A stretch of DNA of 64,000 bases from Multifurca ochricompacta (lineage: Eukaryota > Basidiomycota > Agaricomycetes > Russulales > Russulaceae): NCBI GenBank assembly GCA_022496185.1, contig WTXG01000026.1, forward strand, positions 186,001 to 250,000, read 5' to 3'. The notes under the pieces were generated by a model that had not been told where the DNA came from, did not search any database, and saw only the letters and a program-made list of their open reading frames with translations. Each line of letters begins with the position of its first letter. Position 1 is the stretch's first letter. A program made the position numbers and the translations under genes. This document shows positions 34,273 through 44,720 of this stretch, piece after piece.

Positions 34273-35044
34273 TAATGCACATACATATAGTGTCTCCAGA
34301 GCGGTGAAAGGTCGGAAAAGCCTATACCATTGCGCCAGATCCGTGTCATCAATTACAACTGCTCTCGCACGGATCCATAACGATTTCAAATTGAAGAGGA
34401 TAGGGGATAATTGGTTGCATATGTGGGCCATAGATGAGATTGGTTTATTTCTCGAGTAGCACACGATGCTGCAAGAAAGCCGAACGCGATGCTTAGAATC
34501 CATCATTTCATTATCTGTTGATCTGAAATAGATGCAAGGATCGCAGTCATAGTCAACTTTTACAAGCCCTCGACTGAGCGATCCGAAATTTTCTGTGCGA
34601 CTAATGAACTGGGAAAGTTGTCGAATGTCAATGATGAGCTGATCAAAGAGTTCTAGACTGAGTGTGACGAGCAGTGGAGCATCGATTTGAAAAACCAACT
34701 CTTCCAAATACTCGCTGTCTCCTTTGAATGAAATTCTTGTGAGAGTGGGGAGGACGGCACGTGGCAGTGGAGATGGACGTTGTCTGCTTCTTTGATTAGG
34801 AAAAGGAATCAGGGTTTTGAACTTGATTGAGAGCAATTTGAGTTTGGGCAACATAGACAAGCAATCGGCCATCACCTCAGGCGAAATACGACCAGTGATC
34901 GGTATGTCAGTAAGGCGAAGCTCTACAAGGTCGCTGGTAGACGAGAGAAGCTTGGGTAATGAAGGAAATAGAAGGTTTTTCAAACGGAGTTCAAGTAGAC
35001 GAGGGGAATATCCACCAAGAAACGCATCAGGAAGGGCTCCCATG

Positions 35045-36015
35045 TAGTGTTGTGACGGCCCCGGCTCGGCCTGAAGCCGCGGCTTAGGCCCGGCTTTTGG
35101 CGGCTTAGGCTTTTCAAAACTCAAGCCTGGGCCGTAGCGATGGCTTCCGGCCGGCTTAGGCCCGGCTCAGGCCCAAGCCGCGGCTTTACAGCGTCAGATC
35201 AAGTTTTAAGCTGCATTTTTTGAAGGACTTGTAGTTTACATTATATCAACCCCTAGCCACTGCTTTGGCCTTCTGCCATATTATGTCTCCCATTTAATTC
35301 CTGTAACATAAGTTGTCTTATTTTAGCTTGTATCAATAACAGCGTTTGTAACGGGTGTTTCTATCCCGCGCTTGCTATGTAGATAAGATAAGATGTTGAG
35401 ATCGTGGTGAAACTAAGAGTGAAAATCCAGCAAGAATACACCTATACTGAACAATTGCTAAGAGCCTACACCCCCAAGAAGACGAGATAGGATCTGCAGC
35501 GTGCTACAGGGCATCTTTAAATAGGTTCTAGTACTATTCTACAAAATACCAAAGCCGATCGAGCGTGCGATGTAAATCTAATTATTTATCAGTGGCTTTA
35601 TATACAATTTAGATGTACTATATCAACTACCAAATTAAAGTAAACGAACGCGCGCGTTATCTTGCTTGTTAATGAAAGTGATTTCATCACATGATCGATC
35701 TGAGATGTATATACTCAGTATCTTAATTAATGTGAGACATGTTTTTATCTCATCAATTGTTTTATCTAAACGCGATCACAATTATGTCAGACTACTTCTG
35801 TACCAGTATTCTGGTTCAACAGTTCGCAAAAATCCGGATAGAAAGCGTGACTCAGCCACCAAAAGCCGCGGCCTAAGCCGCGGCTTCAGGCTTTCCAAAC
35901 CTGAAGCCTGAGCCGTGGGCCGCTGGAAGCCGTTTTCACGGCCTATGTCGGCCCGGCTTTTTCCGGCTCAGAAACGGCCGGCTTACGGCTTCGAGCCGAG
36001 CCGTGCACAACACTA
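35045..36015 (-). mobile_element. hAT-like non-autonomous element, copy 2 (971 bp, inverted)
   Basis: This is the same element as 26200-27170, in opposite orientation and of exactly the same length. It ends TAGTGTTGTG...CACAACACTA and is flanked by the 8-base duplication CTCCCATG (35037-35044 and 36016-36023). Unit A near 8135 has the matching uninterrupted site GGGCTCCGATGATC. Differences from copy 1 are mostly CpG transitions (for example GCCGCGG here and GCCGCAG there). It interrupts the F-box coding frame after EDTIMG. Confidence 0.92.
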
Positions 36016-36433
36016 CTCCCATGATCGTATCTTCTGATGAAAGTTGAAAATATGTCAGCGCTGGAAATGGTTGTTGAAGCATTTTGACTGTTGTGTCTGA
36101 TAATCGCCATACCACACGCAAGGAAATCTTGGATATGCGATCAGGGTGCTCGAGCGCGGCAGCAAGGTCATCTTCATCTTCGAAACATATTGAAAAGTCA
36201 TTGATGACGAGGGGCAATGGTGGCCAACAATCTAGAATCCTCCTCACTGGCGTTCTTGATCTGCATAGGAGTTGTAGTTCAAGACGGCGCGGTGATGCAA
36301 ATATGAGTTGTCGCCATCTACGACACACATGTACTAACGTATGCCATTTCCAATAGGGCTGATGGGGCTTTATCAAATCAAGCCGATAGAAATCGAAAAT
36401 TTCCAAAAGGCTGTCATCAAAGAGCGTATCCAT

Positions 36434-36690
36434 TTTTATAGAGCCTGCATCATGATAGTCGGTGAGTGTGGTAACTTGTGTATGTATGAAACATACCCGA
36501 CCGGGTTTTCTTCAATGATGAAGTACAAAGTGTGGTTGCGTTGCGAATGTTTGTTGAGACGGGCTAGGGCTTCCGGGTGGACTCGATCTGATGTGATAAT
36601 AAATGCGTCAGCAGAATGATTCAGAGAGATCTGAGACAATTCCACTTTCCTTAATTTAATATATTGTGACAAGTAAATAGTATAATTTGG
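36434..36690 (-). promoter_or_regulatory. Upstream flank of the unit B F-box gene
   Basis: This region corresponds to 8558-8860 upstream of the unit A gene. Shared features include GACGGGC/TAGGGCTTC, the AATAAATGCGTCAG run and the GACAAGTAAATAG motif near 36669. Partial copies of the same flank also lie near 10490-10580 and 12640-12800. It probably contains the promoter; no TATA box is certain. Confidence 0.4.
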
Positions 36691-39600
36691 TGAAAGTGGG
36701 CTAGAATGAGGGGTACCGGTGTTAGTTTGGCGATGCGATAGCACGAAGATCGACTTGAGAGTGGAGAATAAGAGAAAAAGTGACTGTTAAGGCTTTTATA
36801 CATTTCAGCTACAAGAGTCAAAATAAATAGGAGAAATCGAAAAGATTAAGATAATAATGGAGAGATTTGAAATGCATGATCTTGACACACTCCTAAGATT
36901 TGTCTCCTTGGGCCGGGGCTGGTTATCATAATTTTCTTTCTGCGCATTGACTTTAGATTATCATTCTTAGTGCTATCTATATAGTTTTGATCAGCTTCTC
37001 CGCTCAGGCTGCCCCTGCGCTCCTGCTCCCGACACGTTGTATCTCACGTGTCTCAGTCTCGAACCAACCATATCGGCGACACGGGCGCATGGGTGTCTAA
37101 TGATGAGCTCAGCGTCGTCGTCGAAGGATTTCCCCAGAACGACTTGCAACGCCCAAAAAGCAAAAAAAAAGGCGTACGGAGAGCTTCAAATGAACTATAT
37201 CAACGGGTACATATACACGCCGCCAAGGTAAAACAGGTCGCATCAATCGTAGAAAACCGTAGCCCTTTTTTTTTTCTTTTTCTGGCTGCGAAGCGTCAAA
37301 GTAAGTAAGTAAAGTCGGGGAGGTTTTTTTTTTTTTTTGGGCCGTCCTGACTGGAAAGACAACAGTAGAAAGAGAGGAAGAAAGGGTTCAGAAACCAGAT
37401 GTAGATGCAGTAGTGTACGGCGAATGGTTCCAAACAACAGAGGTGAGATATGCGATTCGAGAAGGGGTGTGGGGGTGTACATGTACAAAAAAACATTAAG
37501 AAATAACAACCAACTCAGGAATCTGATGATTGTCCAAATTAAAGAAAAAAAAAATACTGCTGCTGTTTGTTATATTGAAAAAAAAAAGTACAGTTAGGTG
37601 ACCGTATGATGACGATTCTGACTTCTGACAAACCTCCCTCCCCAACACTGTTCACTGATTTATGGTCGATCGGATGGACTGAGACAGAAACACTCGAGAA
37701 GGCTTAAGATTAATTGACCACAAGTTCCAAAGCGGCGCACATCGACACAAGAGAGAAAATGGGATTGTGGCACAAGTGAGCAAGAGGGTAGAGGGGGTAG
37801 AGGAGGACAATAGGTTCGCGGGCAAATTGCATCAGGTCTTTACGTGACATGACATACCTCCCTCAGCTCAGCGTTGCTGCCGCTCTAAATGAGTATGTGA
37901 CGCATACGCACTTGTGTGGTATGTGTGTGTGTGCCCATACCAATGAGGTGTCTGTCGGAACTTAAAAGAGACACCCCCAAAGAACGAAGTCGCGTCGCCA
38001 TAAGTATGAGTACGAGTACGATGAGGATGATGAGGATGCTACGAGTTTCAACTTGGCACGCAGTTCAAACCGCGTCCCCGGGTTCAACGCATACACATAA
38101 CCTATAACTCGCTTGCTATATTTATGCTTCACTTCATGACCCGACGTGCCAGGAGTGCTGTATAAAAGTGCGATGTCGCGGAGGAAGCCCCCCCCCCGCC
38201 GCCGCCCAAGAGCCAAGCCTCGTTTTCAGCAAGTGATGATCTCCCTTTGTCCCGAGATATGCACAGAGAGAGAGAGAAAAAAAGAGAGAGAAAAGTCGGT
38301 TGGGAAGAGAGCTCCGCCAGAAAAATGATTTGACTATCATTTGCCATGAGGCGGCAGTGATCCGAGGAGGCGAGGGAGGAGAGCGGCGAGGAATCATTAA
38401 TTTGAATGATTAAAAAAAAGAAAAAACGATTGCTGAGCTGGTTAAGGAGAAAGAATAGACACGGGTGAGAAAGAAACGGTTACAATAATAAATAAACAAA
38501 CACGAGCTGTGTAAATGGAAGTTTGGAGTAATGGTGCTTTGCACAAAGAATCGAAGAAACCGGAAACCAAGATACGATCCAAGCCCTTCCCCCCCCCCCC
38601 CTCTCATGGACACAGGAGGACTTTATTTAATTTTGCATCTATCTACCTTTGGGCTTTGGCTGTTGAATGTACGTATGTATTAGACGATTCGGCACACTTT
38701 TTAACTTATCGGGAGGGGGGCGGGGGGGACGACAAATGCTGCTTACCCTCATCACCGAAACATTCGGCTACAACGAAAATTTCGAACAAGTTGTTAGAAC
38801 GAGAATGTGGTGAGAGAGAGATAGAGTGAGTGTGTATATGTGTGTTGTGTGTTGTGTGTGTGGAGTGGAGTGGGAAAGAAAGAAAGATCACTTCCGTTAC
38901 GGAACGGAAAAACGAAGATAGTTTAGGCATCGCCTACACCACCCCCCTACCTCCCTCTCTCTCACCTCCCTCCCCGGTCAAACCGGAATGCGTTTGAGCC
39001 TCCTCTGCACGCCATTATTGGACCCGCCCCGGAAGAATGCAGGACTTACGAACAGTAGCAGCAGCACCCCCCAACACTGCATCCTATCCGGTCGGTGGGT
39101 ATGAACACCAAAAAAGACATGTAATGGTCCCTTTTCTCGGAATGTTTGTTTTGCATGATTCAACGACGACAGGTGAGACAATCGCAATGCTCGCTCCGGG
39201 AGGAATAAAGAAGGTGTTCGAATGGGCATGGCATGTATGTACAAGTCAAGTTCGGATCTGCGGATCCGCTCCCTCCACCACTATAGATAAGGCCCCCCCT
39301 GATCAATCAAATAATAGAAGATCTTAAACTGCTCAAAACAACACAAATCCATTTTTCTGGGTTCCCGATCTTCAGTCTGTTCGGGAGGAGGGGTGGGGGT
39401 ATTAGTGTTTGTTGTTTTTGGGAACAGCCAGCGGAGCGGAGGATCCTCATCTGACCTTCAAAATTGTGAGTTAGGGAGAAACTTCCACATTCCGGATCAT
39501 CGTGTTTCGCTAATATCAACCTGCCCTCAAAAAAGATACGAACACCGGTGGTAATACATACGATACGCAGAGAGAGAGAGAAAGAGAGAAAGAGAGGGGA

Positions 39601-40393
39601 TCATGAATATCATGTCAAATGTCAATGTCAAGAATCTTGCGCGCAAGGAAAGAAGAAAAAAAAAAAGGGTTACGATTAAAAGAGAAAGAGACCGACATGA
39701 AAGGAACCCGCATAGACCGATATGTATGTCCATTGTACATTGTCCCCTCTTGTTTGTTGATCTCTCCCCTGTTAAAGCAGCAAATCATATGAGAGGTACG
39801 TGTGCCTGCCTCTCTCTCTCTCTGATAACAAAATAACCCCTTTCGGATCCCCAGCCAGGGGCTCAGGCTTCGGAAATGAGCGGCATGCGCGGGCATCCAT
39901 ATTAGTGGTGACTGACTGTTCAACCCCAAACAAACAAACAAACCTGGCCGATCCATCCGATCCATCATCATACCATACCCATTACCCATGCCATGCCCCC
40001 TCCCCCCCTTTGGGATTATCCCAAATGGTTCCGCGAGTTCAGTTGCCAGGGGGGAGGAGGAGGAGGAGGGAGGGGTCACTACAAATGTAATGCCAACCAA
40101 CCATTGCAAAAACAGAAAAGTTAAGCGATGCACTGGCATTGGCGTGTGTGTGTGTGGGGCTCCGGAGATATATGCGAAGAACAGAACAGAATAATAAAGG
40201 TACAGTTTCCTTCATTCGGTTGACCGCTCGCGGCAACCAAACCAACAAAAGACGTCCCCTCCTAGGAAGAAGGTATCCTTCTCTCCTTCTCTTGATTCTC
40301 ATCATCACATCAACCATCATACAAATATTATTAATGTGGGTAAAGTAAAAGTAAAGAAGGGGGGGGGTAGGGAAAGTGTGTGGGTGAGGGGCA

Positions 40394-40440
40394 CCTGACC
40401 TGACCTGACCTGACCTGACCTGACCTGACCTGACCTGACC
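40394..40440. repeat. CCTGA pentanucleotide tandem repeat
   Basis: About 9.4 perfect copies of CCTGA, among the longest perfect minisatellites in the window. Confidence 0.95.
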
Positions 40441-40580
40441 CTTGGCACTGGCTTGAACCTGGCCTTTGACATGCCTTCTTGACCTCCACCCCCCCACCCA
40501 ACTTGTTGAATGAATGAACGAATTAAAAATACCGAATTGAATTATTCCCCCCCCCTCCCCTTATCATCATCATCAATCAA

Positions 40581-40608
40581 TCAGTCAGTCAGTCAGTCAG
40601 TCAGTCAG
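40581..40608. repeat. TCAG tetranucleotide repeat
   Basis: Seven perfect copies. Confidence 0.95.
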
Positions 40609-41826
40609 GCCCAAGTGAATTGGGTGAATTGAAAAGGTTCAAAAATAAGTAACCAAGTCATTCAGTCAATCCAGTCCAGTCCAGTCCAGTCCATTGTTGA
40701 CCCCAACCCACATAACAAGGCTTAAAGAGGGAGAGGGAGAGAGGGAAAAAATAAAATAAAGTAAAACAATATTAGGCATATAATAATAAATAATGACCAA
40801 ACCTCCTCTCCCCTTCTGAGAGAGATATCACCATCACCATCGCAGCGGCGCCGGTCAAAAGAAAGAAAGAAAGAAAGAAAAAAAAAAAAAGAAGGCCCAA
40901 ACGCCGTCGCCATAACCCGTTATTTATTTATTTTTATTTTTTGACATACCCACCGCCACTAATAACACCTGAGAGGGGCGCGCGAGTTGGGGGAGATGGG
41001 GAAGATGGTGGCAACAGCGCGTGAGAAGGGAGGAGGGGGAGGACAACAAAAATTGGGGTAACCAACCACACCACCTGGCATTTGGGGGTACATGTATATT
41101 ATTGGCGGCGCGGCGAGAGCAATTGAGAGAAAAATCAATCTTAATTTTTTTTTTTTTAAAAATCATTTTTATCCAAATCCAATCCGAAAAAGAAAATCTT
41201 TCCTCCCCAACCTACCCTACCCACTGTTCCTTTTCTTTTCTTTTTTTTTTTTTAAAAAAAAAAACTTGTGTGCAACAAGGAAAAACGAAGGAACTAATAA
41301 CAACAAAAAAATGTAAATAAATTTGGTTGTGTGTGTGTAAAGTGTGAAAAAAATTACTACTACCACTACCCCGCACACACCACCACACGGGTGCAGCTTT
41401 AGCTTGTTGAAGCCATAAATGATAGGAAAAGGAATAAAAAGAAATGGTTATTTTCTTTTTTTTTTTTAGTTCTAAAACCACTGGTATATTGCTCTGGTAT
41501 CAAAACAAAAAAAATTCAAAAAAAAGAGTAAACCAAAAAAGAAAAAAAAAGGAAAGGTAGTTGAGAGTTGTAAAGGTGATGGGGAAATACGGATAAAATA
41601 AGAGGTTTCCAAAAAAGCTCTTTCCCCCTCCCCCCCTCTCCCCCTCCTCGTACATTATTTCCATGTAGATCAAAAACGAATGACTAGAACATGAGAAGGG
41701 TAAAAAAAAAAGGAATGTAAAGGGGAATGAATGAATGAATGGAATATACAAAACAAGGTGAAAAGGAAAGGTGTCTCTCTAATACAGACAGATGCGACGT
41801 GGGTCAGTAGACATAGAGTAGTACTC

Positions 41827-44255
41827 TCACGGTAACGCAGGTTCTGCAAACATCCACACGCCGCCCTATATACAACACAACACACCAACATTGTCATCAG
41901 CCATCGCTTCCAAGCAAAAAAAAGAAAAAAAAAGTCATTACGTACCTTGCTATGGAGTGTAAAGTTAATCGAGGGGTGAATCTTTTCTAAACCCTGACGA
42001 CCGGGCATTCCAGCCCAGTGCGCGGGAGGTAGCGCGCCAGCGGGCATAAAGTCTGGGGCGAAACGGAAAGCTTGGAAACGTTGCAGTAGGCGTACAAGGA
42101 AGTATCCCGCTTCGTTCAACGCAAAGTCTTGTCCCAAACACTACAAAACCACACAAAAATCCCCCAGATCGTCAGGAGAGAAAAGGGAGGAAGGGGGAAA
42201 GAGATGGAAATACGCACGACACGCGGACCACCATAAAATGGCGAGTACATGAACGGCGTCGTCGCTATCTTGTCAAGAAGTACAGAATCGAACCACCGCT
42301 CAGGCCGGAAAAGTTCAGCATCGGGTCCCCACAAGTCTGACCGTTTGTGGGCGAGGAGGGATGACATCATGATTTGTGTCTTTGGTGGAAGGTAGAGCTT
42401 GCTCGTGCTCGGGATAACTAGCGGATCATCACGTGATGTGCGTGCGACTAGTGGGGCAGCGGGGAAGAGGCGAAGGGTCTCCTTGAGCACCGCGCGCACT
42501 GTACACAGACAAGTCAGTCTGCTAGCAACCAAAGGACACGCATTTAGTAATTTAAAAAAAACTCACTGTACTCCATCTTCTTGAGGTGAGCATAGCTAGG
42601 CGTGCCCGTCTTGCCAAAAGTTTCAAGGACTTCCTCTCTCAGACGACTACACACATCGGGATGGAGTCCAAGGAGGTATATCACAAAAGTCAGGAGGGAG
42701 GACGTCTGCGATACAAGTGTCAGTTCTCTCTCTCACACAAGTAATGAGTGAACCACTAACAGTGTCTCGCGATGCAATAAGGAAGGTAATAAGTTCATAA
42801 CGTATGTGTTCGACATCTATGACTCGTATCTCAACGCGTGCTATGAAAAAAAAAAAGGAGAGAAACTACGTACCATCAGTCCGATCCGCAAGGTAATCCA
42901 AAAAGACGGTATCTTCATCGCGCGCGCTGACCTTAGCTTCCCCGTTTGCCACTCTGCGCTTAGCCTTTCGCGAGATGGCCTCCCTGACAAGCGGCTCAAG
43001 CCAGTCCATAATCACCTGAATGGGCTCCTCTGTCTTGTCCTTAAACAGCTCGAGGAGTGGCCAGGTGTTACCTTGCACGCCACGGCGAGTGATGAGCACG
43101 GCGACGGTCTCGAACGCGTTGGTAAACACGTCCCACTCTCCGCCACCATCAGCAGGTGCCGAACCTTTGGGACCAAGGACAACACGCCCGGGTTCAGTGA
43201 GTGGCTGGTCAAGAGTGTTCAGGGCAGTACCCCATAAGAAGAGGGCGGCGGCATCGAGGGTAAAGCGCTGGAGCAAATCCTGAATGTCGATAGGCGCGTA
43301 GGTGGCAGCACGATTAGCGATAAGATTGAGGGTTTTGGCCGAAGAGTGCTCAAAAATGTGAAAGTCGGATATACGTTCCTTTGTGAAGAAGGGACGGGCG
43401 ATTTGACGGCCCTGTCAACGAAAGTGAAGAGAGAGAGGAGGGATGAGTCCGGATAAAGAGCGGAAAGAAGCGAAAGTTCGCACGATTCTCCACTGCTCTC
43501 CTTCGCTAGAGATTGGTGAGTATAAAGGTAATCAAAAAGAAGCGTGATATAACGCACGCGTTGAAGAGACCCGTTCCGAGAAGTTTGTCGCTGTTAAAGG
43601 GTGACGGGCGCTTGATAAGAATGAAAAACGCCGAGAGATATTGACAAATTAAAAGGGAGGACATACATGCGTTCGTGCCATAGAATACCCTTCTCGAAGT
43701 GGGTGAAGCCGGTATGGGCAACGAACCTGAAGACTTTCTCGTCCATGGAAATAATCTAATTCGAGGTTGTCAGTAACCTGACTTGACCCGCTTCCCCCCC
43801 CCCGTCCGCGGGAGAAGGACCATACGGAGATGGCTCACCTGATCATCCCAGAAGAACCTCGTGTTAAGGGTCGTGCAGCCATATTCCTCGAAGAGGTCTG
43901 CGAAGCCTTGTAAAACGTATCCACTCTCGAACGACTTGAGTAAGCGCAAGACGATGTCGAGGTTGCCTGGCCAGCGACCGGTAACTTTAGTAATGGGTTG
44001 AGCGCCCAATTGGGCAGCTTCACGATCCTGAACCCATAAAGTATAACGCGAGCGCAAAGCGATGGTGATGGGAATGCTTAATAGAGCAAGAGGTAAGGAT
44101 AGCCAAAATGAGAACGATGATGGCCAAGTGGAACGCAAGAGGAGGAAGGTCAAGAGGGGTGGGGCGATGAGTGCCTTGCCCAGGGAGAGGAGGATACGCT
44201 TGCGATAGTCTGGAATTATTTTCTCAAATGCCGTGAGTTCGCGACGGGGTGTCAT
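41827..44255 (-). CDS. Cytochrome P450, CYP63-like
   Basis: A heme-thiolate monooxygenase, probably in the ER membrane. The ATG at 44255 (MTPRRELTAFEKIIPDYRKR) is followed by two hydrophobic stretches at about residues 27-43 and 47-65, as in the alkane/fatty-acid-type CYP63 enzymes of white-rot fungi. Exons joined by short GT-AG introns carry in order: FEEYGCTTLNTRFFWDDQ, DEKVFRFVAHTGFTHFEKG, GRQIARPFFTKERISDFHIF, DAAALFLWGTALNTLDQPL, the I-helix FLIASRDTTSSLLTF (across the intron at about 42710-42763), the K-helix ExxR in LKETLRLFPAAP, PERW in LFRPERWFD, and the heme loop FYGGPRVCLGQDFA, split by an intron at about 42120-42220. The last exon, GGVWMFAEPALP, ends at TGA 41827. All catalytic motifs are present and no frameshift was found. 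The substrate is not known. Confidence 0.88.
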
Positions 44256-44284
44256 GGTGTGGGTGTATGCGTTTGACGAGGAAC

Positions 44285-44720
44285 AAGTTATGAACGCAAC
44301 GCGTAGAAGGGAGGGGGCGAGGGACGGGACGGGGGGGATGGGATGGGATAGGGGAGAATGAACTCAAACGGTCCGAGTATCCGCGAGAGAGAGAGAGGGA
44401 GAGGGAGAGAGAGAGAGGAAGGGGGAAAGGGATTTCCGGATTCACAAAGTGGGCGCAAACGTGGAGACTTGTTGCCCCTTCATATGAGTAAGTGAAGGGA
44501 AGTGAGAGAGGGACTGACTTACTCGTAAAACGAAGGAGGGGCGTGGTTGTACAGAGTAATTGAATGACGCTAACTTCCGGAAAGGAGAAAGAAGGAAGGA
44601 AGGAAGGAAGGAAGAGAAATGAGGGTGTGTAAAGGAGGAAGGAGGAAGGAGGGAGGAAAGAAAAAAAGAGAAATAGAAAGAGAAATAGAAATAGAAATAG
44701 AAATAGAAATAGATAGTTTA
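44285..44720 (-). promoter_or_regulatory. CT-rich region upstream of the CYP63-like gene
   Basis: The plus strand is almost pure purine here (GGGAGG, GAGAGA, GGAA and AAATAG repeats), so the coding strand is pyrimidine-rich just 5' of the start codon. CT-rich tracts before the start are common in fungal promoters and 5' UTRs. AAATAG is repeated about seven times at 44670-44713. Confidence 0.5.

Larger units (their letters stand above)
27561..36433 (-). pseudogene. F-box domain protein, unit B copy, split by two transposons
   Basis: The ATG at 36433 opens MDTLFDDSLLEIFDFYRLDL and the frame reads without a break through LDCWPPLPLVINDF, the position where unit A has lost a base. It runs to the hAT insertion at 36015, resumes at about 35044 (GALPDAFLGGYSPRLLEL) and reaches ETLYVCA near 34275, where a Ty1-copia element (27773-34272) intervenes. 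The last part, LLAPDVAHALEDLSRDSAM to the stop at 27561, lies on the far side. Removing both insertions and one copy of each target duplication gives a normal-sized fungal F-box protein with a leucine-rich C-terminus. The gene was intact until the insertions. Confidence 0.85.
9106..36690. repeat. Duplicated unit B, expanded by nested transposons
   Basis: Unit B is the second copy of the F-box unit described for 5086-8860. Removing the elements at 9528-12428, 13193-25524, 26200-27170, 27773-34272 and 35045-36015 leaves about 4 kb, close to the length of unit A. Each of these insertions can be placed because the uninterrupted sequence is present in unit A. Some of the sequence at 9180-9480 and 12640-12900 has no equivalent in unit A and includes further partial copies of the F-box upstream flank. 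Confidence 0.8.
36691..41826. other. Long intergenic region, low complexity, no supported gene
   Basis: This 5.1 kb stretch has many short frames on both strands but none with a recognisable domain or consistent splice structure. It is rich in homopolymers (for example 37330-37340, 40882-40891, 41241-41252) and short tandem repeats: CCTGA about nine times at 40394-40440, TCAG seven times at 40581-40608, CCAGT near 40672-40690 and GAAA near 40860-40880. A minus-strand frame at 37962-38216 is open but matches nothing known to me. A promoter for neighbours or a non-coding transcript cannot be excluded. Confidence 0.5.

Noticed and set aside
35666..35911. 81-codon frame in the hAT-like element, also present at 26304-26567
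   Set aside because: It is conserved only because the two elements are copies; there is no transposase motif, no DDE or BED domain and the frame reaches into the subterminal repeats.
40394..40440. CCTGA tandem repeat as a telomere or CRISPR-like array
   Set aside because: It is a perfect 5-base repeat without spacers and unlike TTAGGG-type telomere units.
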